12,126 nt of DNA, taken from positions 1 through 12,126 of the forward strand of contig JAKDLC010000032.1 in assembly GCA_030453055.1 (NCBI GenBank), given 5' to 3'. This DNA comes from Nitrosospira sp. Its GTDB lineage: Bacteria; Pseudomonadota; Gammaproteobacteria; Burkholderiales; Nitrosomonadaceae. Made by a program: the position numbers and the translations under genes. The notes under the pieces were generated by a model. That model saw nothing but the letters and a program-made list of their open reading frames with translations, was not told the DNA's origin and made no database searches. Positions 7,230 to 12,126 of this stretch are shown in pieces. Each line of letters begins with the position of its first letter. The first letter of the stretch is position 1.

Positions 7230-8996
7230 CTACGCGAAAATCTGCTTGATAGACTGCCTGATTATGCCGGCTGAATCCGGATCGCCGTGAAGTATCGCCG
7301 ACATATACGCTCGCGCCTGTTTGAATGTTATGTGTGGCGGCAATGGCGGCACATCCGGATCAGCGCAGACCTCGAGAACCACTGGCCGGTTCGCGCTTAG
7401 GGCGTTATCCCAGGCGTTGCCAAGTTCTTCGGGTTGATCAACAAATATACCTTGCAGACCGATCAATTCCGCGTAGCGCGCATAGGGAAAGTCGGGTAGT
7501 TCCTGAGAAGCCTCGAATTTCGGATCGCCTTCCATGGCGCGCTGTTCCCATGTAACCTGATTAAGATCACGATTGTTCAGAACCATCACTACCAGACGCG
7601 GATTACTCCAGCGTTTCCAATACTTGCCGATGGTAATCAGTTCGTTCAGGCCGTTCATTTGCATTGCGCCATCCCCTACCATGGCGATTACCACTCGATC
7701 CGGATGTGCGAACTTGGCTGAAATAGCATAGGGCACGCCTGGCCCCATGGTCGCGAGTCCCCCCGAGAGTGAGGCCATCATGCCCTGACGAATTTTCAAA
7801 TCGCGCGAATACCAGTTTGCCGAAGAGCCCGAATCGCAAGTGAGAATGCAGTTATCCGGCAGGCGTGGGGATAGCTCCCAGAAGACCCTTTGCGGGTTAA
7901 TTGGATTGGCTGACTCCATTGCCCGCGCTTCCATCGTTTTCCACCATCGCGCGACGTTTCTCTCAATCCGGTTGCGCCAGTCACGATCCTTTTTTCTTTT
8001 CAATAACGGTATCAGCAGTTTTAACGTTTCCGAGCTGTCGCCGACCAGATTTACTTCCATCGGGTAACGGATGCTGAGCATACGACCATTGATGTCGATC
8101 TGGACGCCGCGCGCATGGCCTTCCTCGGGCAGAAATTCGGAATAGGGGAAGCTCGATCCAATCATCAATAGCGTATCGCATCGCATCATCATGTCGTAGC
8201 TCGGCTTTGTGCCCAGCAGACCGATCGAGCCGGTCACAAAAGGCAGGTTGTCGGGAACCGCCGCCTTGCCCAGCAATGCTTTGGCGATGCCGGCGCCGAG
8301 CAGATCGGCTACCTCGATCACCTCCGACGTTGCATTCAGCGCGCCCGCTCCCGCCAATATGGCTACTTTCGAGCCTGTATTCAAAGCGTCCGCAGCGCGT
8401 TGCAAATCCTCAGCCCGCGGCGCGACGCGCGGCGCCTTATAGCCAATTCCTGAATGTATCGTGCCGTGCTCGCGCGGAGGCTTTTCAGCATCCATTTCCT
8501 GGATATCGTTGGGCACGATGATGCAGCACACATTGCGCTCAACCTGCGCAATACGCATGGCGCGGTCGACGATATGGCGCATTTGGGCGGGTGTGGAAAC
8601 CATGTGCACGTATTCATGCGCAACGTCTTTAAACAACGAAATAAGGTCGACTTCCTGCTGGTAGTTACCCCCCAGCGCTGCCCGTTTCTGCTGGCCGACA
8701 ATAGCGACCACAGGTTGATGATCGAGTTTGGCGTCATACAGGCCATTGAGCAAATGAATCGCGCCAGGACCCGAGGTGGCGAGGCAAACCCCTACTTCAC
8801 CCGTGAATTTGGCGTGGGCGCATGCCATGAATGCGGCCATTTCTTCATGCCGCACCTGGATAAAATCGATCTTGTCGGAAGCGCGATCCAGCGCTCCCAT
8901 GATGCCGTTTATACCGTCGCCGGGATAACCAAAGATGCGTTTGACTCCCCATTCAGACAAACGCCGCATGAGAAACTCACTGACATTTTCCTTCAT
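7230..8996 (-). CDS. Thiamine diphosphate-dependent enzyme (pyruvate oxidase/acetolactate synthase family)
   Basis: 588 residues with the three-domain ThDP fold. The N-terminal PYR domain has FGYPGDGING (22-31) and the catalytic glutamate E51 in QVRHEEMAAF. The central domain spans about 190-330. The C-terminal PP domain has the ThDP/Mg motif from GDGAMQMNG at 441 to the NN pair at 474-475. Relatives include PoxB pyruvate oxidase, acetolactate synthase and many enzymes of unknown substrate, all decarboxylating or transferring 2-oxoacids; no closer call is safe. An in-frame GTG 13 codons upstream (9035) has no ribosome binding site, whereas ATG8996 has AGGAGA 7 bases before it, so 8996 is chosen. 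This is the first gene of the five-gene minus-strand operon and would handle the 2-oxoacid formed by the dehydratase or dehydrogenase. Confidence 0.9.
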   Translation of the reverse strand: MKENVSEFLMRRLSEWGVKRIFGYPGDGINGIMGALDRASDKIDFIQVRHEEMAAFMACAHAKFTGEVGVCLATSGPGAIHLLNGLYDAKLDHQPVVAIVGQQKRAALGGNYQQEVDLISLFKDVAHEYVHMVSTPAQMRHIVDRAMRIAQVERNVCCIIVPNDIQEMDAEKPPREHGTIHSGIGYKAPRVAPRAEDLQRAADALNTGSKVAILAGAGALNATSEVIEVADLLGAGIAKALLGKAAVPDNLPFVTGSIGLLGTKPSYDMMMRCDTLLMIGSSFPYSEFLPEEGHARGVQIDINGRMLSIRYPMEVNLVGDSSETLKLLIPLLKRKKDRDWRNRIERNVARWWKTMEARAMESANPINPQRVFWELSPRLPDNCILTCDSGSSANWYSRDLKIRQGMMASLSGGLATMGPGVPYAISAKFAHPDRVVIAMVGDGAMQMNGLNELITIGKYWKRWSNPRLVVMVLNNRDLNQVTWEQRAMEGDPKFEASQELPDFPYARYAELIGLQGIFVDQPEELGNAWDNALSANRPVVLEVCADPDVPPLPPHITFKQARAYMSAILHGDPDSAGIIRQSIKQIFA

Positions 8997-9062
8997 CTCG
9001 CCATCTCCTGTTCGATCTTGCGCCCCTATGCGCACACTCGTTTTGGGTCTCGGCTCAAACGC

Positions 9063-9161
9063 CTATGTAACGGATAGTGCCGCCGTGCTCTCCTCATTTC
9101 CGTTCGCTAACGCACTCACAATTTCTTCACAGGTTCCAACTACCCGGTAAGGCGTAGCCAT
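9063..9161 (-). CDS. Possible small ORF or gene remnant in the operon leader
   Basis: Reading the minus strand gives 32 residues, MATPYRVVGTCEEIVSALAN and onward, ending in LSVT and a TAG. The frame stays open about 12 codons further upstream (KERLPFIIRQNVA) before a TAG. The composition is protein-like rather than random-looking. No Shine-Dalgarno precedes the ATG, and no family was recognised. It lies 66 bp before the ThDP-enzyme start on the same strand, so it could be a leader peptide, the tail of a decayed gene, or chance. Confidence 0.25.
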   Translation of the reverse strand: MATPYRVVGTCEEIVSALANGNEESTAALSVT

Positions 9162-9201
9162 TGCCACATTCTGGCGAATGATGAATGGAAGACGTTCTTT
9201 G

Positions 9202-9254
9202 GCTATGCGCTATGTGCTATGTGGATGGGCAGATGGGCAGGCGCGCAGATGCGC
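9202..9254. repeat. Short tandem-repeat tract
   Basis: GCTATGC, GCTATGT, GCTATGT (9202-9222) are three adjacent 7-mers. They are followed by GATGGGCA twice (9224-9239) and by related units ending GATGCGCA. This is a compact, microsatellite-like tract upstream of the five-gene operon. Slippage could vary its length between strains; no function is shown. Confidence 0.6.
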
Positions 9255-9289
9255 AAAGGGAACATCGAGCACCCGAGCGCCGTTAATTC

Positions 9290-9307
9290 CCGGCGCCGCC
9301 GGCGCCG
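9290..9307. repeat. GC-only palindrome made of two identical 9-mers
   Basis: CCGGCGCCG occurs twice in direct succession, and bases 9291-9307 (17 nt) are also nearly or fully self-complementary. It could form a strong hairpin or bind a dimeric protein. There is no T-run beside it, so it is not a standard terminator. Confidence 0.55.
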
Positions 9308-9390
9308 ATCTGTTCGATGAAGGTTATTGATACCGGGAAGATAGGAAGCGCATTCCGGCTGTAAACTGCGGGAATTTGTATGACGGAGGT

Positions 9391-9434
9391 GAAAAAAAGA
9401 TGTATCCCAAGCAGGTATTGGCCATGCTTGGGAT
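9391..9434 (-). terminator. Candidate terminator for the porin transcript
   Basis: A perfect 10-bp inverted repeat, ATCCCAAGCA (9404-9413) and TGCTTGGGAT (9425-9434), has an 11-nt loop. On the minus strand the stem is followed by ACATC and then seven T residues (complement of the A-run at 9392-9398). It lies about 125 bp past the porin stop in the right orientation. The 5-nt gap before the T-run and the AT-containing stem make it weaker than a textbook intrinsic terminator. Confidence 0.4.
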
Positions 9435-9468
9435 CAAATACAACGAGCTGAACAGGATTGCTAGCTAG
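9400..9468 (+). CDS. Doubtful 22-residue ORF with an excellent ribosome binding site
   Basis: ATG9400 follows GGAGGT (9385-9390) at 9 bases, a near-ideal Shine-Dalgarno and spacing. It encodes MYPKQVLAMLGIKYNELNRI followed by AS and a TAG. The first 12 codons fall on the hairpin described at 9404-9434, and the A-run between site and start is the T-run of that hairpin on the other strand, so the signal may be coincidental. The peptide is amphipathic and resembles a helix-turn-helix fragment, but no family was recognised. It could be a real small protein, a truncated gene or an artefact. Confidence 0.25.
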   Translation: MYPKQVLAMLGIKYNELNRIAS

Positions 9469-9559
9469 TGTAGTGAGTCAGAGATATCGTACATAACCGA
9501 TTAGAAACCGGCTGCAAAGCGTATGACCGGTTCCTGTTTCGCTGCTGTTCCGGCAGGCG

Positions 9560-11224
9560 TTAGAAAGCGACCTGATATTGCACGACGAACATCCCCCTGC
9601 TGCTGGTTTTCACGATATCCCCTCCTGCGTTTGCATTGAATATGGGTCTGTTCTGATAGTTGAAAGTGAGCTTGCTGTTATGCCCTTTTAACAACCAGTT
9701 TACCCCGCCGTTGAATACGTTACTTTGATCGTGCAGGCGTTCCCAGTTGGCGCTTGTCAGAGAAGCGTAGAGCTGGAGCTGGCCATTATTCCCGGGAATC
9801 CAATTTTTCGGCAACAAGTAACCGATCTGGGAATACCATAATTCACCCGTGCCAAACATCGCATAGAGATTGCCAGGCCCGTTGAAACTTCCTCCCGGAC
9901 CAATACCATTGGCCGAATTCGGCCCATGCCCATTCATCCGAAGATAATTCGGGCCATAATCGTAGACGAAATAACCAATATAAGCAGAGATAGCCGTTTC
10001 CTTCGACTTGTCCACCGCGGCGTCCAGGTAGCCGGCAACCGAATAGTGATTCATATCATGATACTGGGCGCTTGCTGGCGCGAGGCCGGTCCACGTGGCG
10101 TTTTTCTCGGTGATAAAGCCGGCTTCCAGATTCAGTATGTCCTTCTTGCCCAGATAGGTTCCCTGCATATAATCGTTCGTCATCGGTTCCTTATCCCAGA
10201 AGTTCCAGTAGAACATGCCGCCGTATTGTTGTTTATGGCCTATCCGGGCGAAATCGGCAATGTTTGGCGAGATGCCGGGATTTGCAAGCCCGTCTGTTGT
10301 GACCGGGAACGAGTCGTGCGCCGCTATCCGATAGCGAAACCTGCTGATCTGGCCGCGAAGCCAAACACCCAGGTTCCTGTTGAACAGCTGCGTCCTTTCC
10401 GTGGCGTATTGGGCTCCAACGGGAACATCCAGTGTCATGATGGTACTCACGCTGGGGGAGGTGAAGCGGGACAAACCATTGGCCATCGAAAGGCCGCCGC
10501 CCACAATCATCTGATATCCCTCTGTCAGCCGCAACTCAGCAAATGCATCGTGAAAATAGGGCATGGCTGCAATATGCCTGTTGTCGTTCTGCTGAGATAG
10601 AAAATTGAAATTGTTTATCCCGTATTGGGTGTAAAAGTATACGCGGTCGGTAAGCTGTCCCTGCAACACGAAGCGGGCCCGCCGAAGGGCGACATCGGTC
10701 GTATCGTCTACAGGCTGGTCTTGTACGAGCGATCCCGGATTATTCTGTATAAACCGACCCTGGGCCTGCAGTAACATGCCAAATTTGAGGTACTGGCTTC
10801 CGTCGCCGTTCAGATTGTATTTAAAGGGATCCTTTTCCTTCCAGTTTGCAAAGCCATATCCTCCCGGCCCCGCCCCGACGTTTTTCAATGGAACATCTCG
10901 AAGGAGGGCTCCTCCCTCCTTACCCGTCGCCGTAGTCGGCGGTGTCCCGCCTGCAGCGGGACTGGGTACGGCTGTACCGGGCGCGGCGGTACTGGGCACG
11001 GGTTTCTTTGGTGTATCCGAGACTTTCTCAAAAGATCCCATGCGTACCCGGCCTTCTCCGGGTTCCGAATAAATCTGCTTGGTTTTTGTGTCAACATATA
11101 AATCGATGGTATATCCCTTGGATGACGGGTTCGCTGAATCTGAAGGCGGTAGCTTGTCGTCCGCCTGCAGAGAAGTTGAAAATAAGAAACAGCAACAAGC
11201 TATCAACGAAAGACTAGGCTTCAT
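9560..11224 (-). CDS. Outer-membrane porin, phosphate-selective porin O/P-like
   Basis: 554 residues. A signal peptide of about 21 residues (MKPSLSLIACCCFLFSTSLQA) precedes ADDK. Residues 36-66 (GYTIDLYVDTKTKQIYSEPG) are a small conserved-looking segment, followed by a Pro/Ala/Thr-rich linker (about 70-105). From about residue 135 onward aromatic-alternating strands (YLKFGMLLQAQGRF, RRARFVLQGQL, YFYTQYGINNF) continue to the terminal ...FVVQYQVAF, whose C-terminal Phe is the outer-membrane assembly signal. This fits the OprP/OprO-type barrel (Pfam Porin_O_P); ion specificity cannot be assigned. GGAG (11233-11236) lies 8 bases before the ATG. Nothing is cotranscribed downstream before 9391-9434, so it appears monocistronic. 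The Pro-rich pre-barrel region is longer than in classical OprP. Confidence 0.85.
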   Translation of the reverse strand: MKPSLSLIACCCFLFSTSLQADDKLPPSDSANPSSKGYTIDLYVDTKTKQIYSEPGEGRVRMGSFEKVSDTPKKPVPSTAAPGTAVPSPAAGGTPPTTATGKEGGALLRDVPLKNVGAGPGGYGFANWKEKDPFKYNLNGDGSQYLKFGMLLQAQGRFIQNNPGSLVQDQPVDDTTDVALRRARFVLQGQLTDRVYFYTQYGINNFNFLSQQNDNRHIAAMPYFHDAFAELRLTEGYQMIVGGGLSMANGLSRFTSPSVSTIMTLDVPVGAQYATERTQLFNRNLGVWLRGQISRFRYRIAAHDSFPVTTDGLANPGISPNIADFARIGHKQQYGGMFYWNFWDKEPMTNDYMQGTYLGKKDILNLEAGFITEKNATWTGLAPASAQYHDMNHYSVAGYLDAAVDKSKETAISAYIGYFVYDYGPNYLRMNGHGPNSANGIGPGGSFNGPGNLYAMFGTGELWYSQIGYLLPKNWIPGNNGQLQLYASLTSANWERLHDQSNVFNGGVNWLLKGHNSKLTFNYQNRPIFNANAGGDIVKTSSRGMFVVQYQVAF

Positions 11225-11368
11225 TAAATTTACTCCGCTTTAAAGATCGAGGCTGAGGTGGGAAATCCAAGGATTAAATAATATGAATATTAGGATTTTT
11301 TATTTACGAGAACATAACATGGGAAAGGTGAAGAAAATGTCATCTGTAAGTGAAAAATCAGTGATTTC

Positions 11369-11398
11369 TTTGTAATGAAAATGTCAGGAGAAAGTCAA
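11369..11398 (-). promoter_or_regulatory. Possible sigma-70-type promoter for the porin gene
   Basis: On the minus strand TTGACT (11398-11393) is followed after 18 bases by TACAAA (11374-11369). The -35 is a 5/6 match to TTGACA and the -10 a 4/6 match to TATAAT. It would leave a leader of about 135 bases before the porin ATG, with the palindrome AAATCAGTGATTT just downstream of the -10 as a possible operator. This is a by-eye match only. Confidence 0.3.
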
Positions 11399-11525
11399 GA
11401 ATTTGTGAAGACATACTCGCTGGGGTTTATGCCGCAATTTTTTTGCGGATTCAGGCTTAATGCATGCAATGACCTGTAAGGGTATCTTTCCCAGTGAATT
11501 TCACTTCCCCCGGAGAGGGACGTTG

Positions 11526-11555
11526 CAGGATATCGGTGGCGCCTGCCGCATCCTG
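11526..11555. other. Long interrupted hairpin downstream of the secreted-protein gene
   Basis: CAGGAT (11526-11531) pairs with ATCCTG (11550-11555). Inside it CGGTGG (11534-11539) pairs with CTGCCG (11543-11548) using two wobble pairs. It lies about 47 bp past the stop of the secreted-protein gene. There is no T-run on either side, so it may be a REP-like 3'-end stabiliser rather than an intrinsic terminator. Confidence 0.35.
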
Positions 11556-11601
11556 TCACGAGCTCCCTATACTTGGTTCCGTTTATTTCCCGTCAAATCT
11601 T

Positions 11602-12030
11602 CTATCCGCCGCCAGCTCCTCCCGCAGAGATATTGGTGTCCACATCCGGGTTTGGCCCAGGAGGTCTGTCGCGTCCGTAAAAGAGCTTGATAATTCTGCG
11701 GAGAAAGCTTTCCTGTTCCGGGGCTGGTTGTTCGCATGCGTTAGCTTCCTGTTCTGCGCATTTCTCGTTTGACGAAGCGTCAGGCCCGTCATGCCTGCCA
11801 TGACCGGCCGCGTCGACATCCTTTTTTTGCGGCGTTTTCCCCCGATCTTCCGCGGAATCTTCCCTTCCAGACTGTGCTGCCTTGAAGCCACGCGTTTCAG
11901 GCATCGAGGCACTGGCTTGTTCTTCCGAGCCGCCCTGCGCGTGAGATATGCCGGCTGCGGTAAAAATCAGGATGCCGACAAGCACCGCCGGCCGAGCCAA
12001 AGCGTGTTGAAGGTTGAAATTATGTTTCAT
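11602..12030 (-). CDS. Small secreted protein of unknown function with Gly-rich tail
   Basis: 142 residues; no known family was recognised. Residues 1-31 form a signal peptide (basic start, LARPAVLVGILIFTAAGISHA, likely cut before Q32). The mature part is polar, charged and probably disordered over residues 32-105, with two cysteines, C91 and C99, that could form a disulfide. Residues 108-119 (ESFLRRIIKLFYGR) look like an amphipathic basic helix, followed by DRPPGPNPDVDTNISAGGAGGG to the end. The mature protein is therefore periplasmic or exported. AGGAG (12037-12041) lies 6 bases before the ATG. An upstream gene ending 50 bp earlier shares the same tail motif, so these are tandem paralogues in one transcript. 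The repeated pattern suggests the tail is functional. Confidence 0.75.
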   Translation of the reverse strand: MKHNFNLQHALARPAVLVGILIFTAAGISHAQGGSEEQASASMPETRGFKAAQSGREDSAEDRGKTPQKKDVDAAGHGRHDGPDASSNEKCAEQEANACEQPAPEQESFLRRIIKLFYGRDRPPGPNPDVDTNISAGGAGGG

Positions 12031-12080
12031 GATAATCTCCTGCCATCAATTCAGTGAAAGGGCGAAAGGAAGTACCGCGA

Positions 12081-12126
12081 TCAGCCTCCCGCACCGCGTG
12101 CTGAAATATTTTCGTCCATGTCCCGG
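12081..12126 (-). CDS. C-terminal end of a paralogous secreted protein (partial, cut by window edge)
   Basis: The minus strand entering from the window edge reads RDMDENISARGAGG and a TGA at 12083-12081. This closely matches the end of the next gene downstream (PDVDTNISAGGAGGG), sharing D-x-D-x-N-I-S-A-x-G-A-G-G. With only 14 codons visible the rest cannot be described, but the match in frame, strand and position just before a stop makes it convincing as the 3' end of a tandem duplicate. The next ATG starts 50 bp downstream. Confidence 0.6.
   Translation of the reverse strand, partial: RDMDENISARGAGG

Larger units (their letters stand above)
9162..9559. other. Mostly non-coding region between the operon and the porin gene
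   Basis: No convincing gene of normal size occurs here. The stretch holds short tandem repeats (9202-9254), a perfect GC palindrome (9290-9307), a hairpin with an adjacent T-run on the minus strand (9391-9434), a 22-codon ORF on the plus strand, and a weaker inverted repeat AACCGG (9506-9511)/CCGGTT (9527-9532). Since the porin points toward it and the operon away from it, on the same strand, the operon promoter should lie in or near this region. I could not identify a convincing -35/-10 pair. Confidence 0.6.
11225..11601. other. Intergenic region upstream of the porin gene
   Basis: About 377 bp without a convincing gene. The porin-proximal half is AT-rich, as expected of a promoter region, and holds a possible promoter (11369-11398) and a near-palindrome AAATCA-G-TGATTT around 11356-11368. 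CCGCAA/TTGCGG (11432-11437/11443-11448) forms a short hairpin with a T loop. A longer hairpin lies at 11526-11555. Open frames across 11460-11772 on the plus strand oppose the secreted-protein gene and look like shadows. Confidence 0.6.

Noticed and set aside
7230..8996. Specific assignment as acetolactate synthase or PoxB
   Set aside because: Catalytic and cofactor motifs are shared by the whole family; no regulatory subunit gene is present and no substrate-specific residue could be judged by eye.
8997..9035. Upstream GTG start extending the ThDP enzyme by 13 residues
   Set aside because: No Shine-Dalgarno precedes the GTG, the added residues are not family-like, and ATG8996 has AGGAGA 7 bases upstream.
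8454..9077. 207-codon open frame on the plus strand
   Set aside because: It lies antisense to the ThDP enzyme, whose motifs and ribosome binding site are clear. Its translation shows no recognisable domain, so it is a shadow frame.
9926..10600. 224-codon open frame on the plus strand
   Set aside because: Fully antisense to the porin; the translation lacks family features while the minus strand shows a complete signal peptide and barrel.
11192..11224. Lipoprotein signal (LIAC at residues 7-10) in the porin
   Set aside because: The hydrophobic stretch before that cysteine is far too short. A normal signal peptide ending LQA at residue 21 and a beta-barrel with C-terminal Phe fit better.
11432..11448. 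CCGCAA/TTGCGG hairpin as an intrinsic terminator
   Set aside because: The T residues are in the loop, not after the stem; neither strand has a following T-run.

Overview
The window looks like a chromosomal segment of a Gram-negative proteobacterium. It encodes an outer-membrane porin with a signal peptide and C-terminal Phe, a YdiJ-type membrane dehydrogenase, and strong AGGAG ribosome binding sites. The style of the porin and neighbours is compatible with a betaproteobacterium, perhaps a Nitrosospira/Nitrosomonas relative, but this placement is an impression and was not tested. No rRNA, tRNA, CRISPR array, transposase or phage gene was seen.

Layout. Positions 156-1685 (+) hold a winged-helix regulator with a four-cysteine C-terminal domain, then a VOC/glyoxalase-fold protein followed 16 bp later by a small HVA1/DUF2945-type protein. 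These converge on a minus-strand operon, read from 8996 down to 1722. Its five tightly packed genes encode a thiamine-diphosphate enzyme of the pyruvate oxidase/acetolactate synthase family, a mandelate-racemase-type acid-sugar dehydratase, a 966-residue FAD/Fe-S 2-hydroxyacid dehydrogenase, an SDR with a C-terminal membrane segment, and a homologue of the Anabaena sensory rhodopsin transducer (ASRT). A mostly non-coding stretch (9036-9559) holds short tandem repeats, a perfect GC palindrome, a hairpin that may be a terminator, and two doubtful mini-ORFs. Then come an OprP/OprO-like porin (11224 to 9560, -), a 377-bp gap, a small secreted protein of unknown function (12030 to 11602, -), and the last codons of an upstream paralogue cut by the window edge.

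How they may work together. The five-gene operon has the enzyme types of an acid-sugar or 2-hydroxyacid oxidation route: dehydration by the enolase-superfamily protein, electron extraction by the FAD/Fe-S enzyme and the SDR, and cleavage or decarboxylation of a 2-oxoacid by the ThDP enzyme. The ASRT homologue sits at the distal end with its own strong ribosome binding site and no rhodopsin gene in the window. This supports a role as a small-molecule (possibly sugar) binding or signalling partner of the pathway rather than a phototransducer. This operon and the tandem secreted paralogues sharing an unusual DxDxNISAxGAGG tail are the most notable content.
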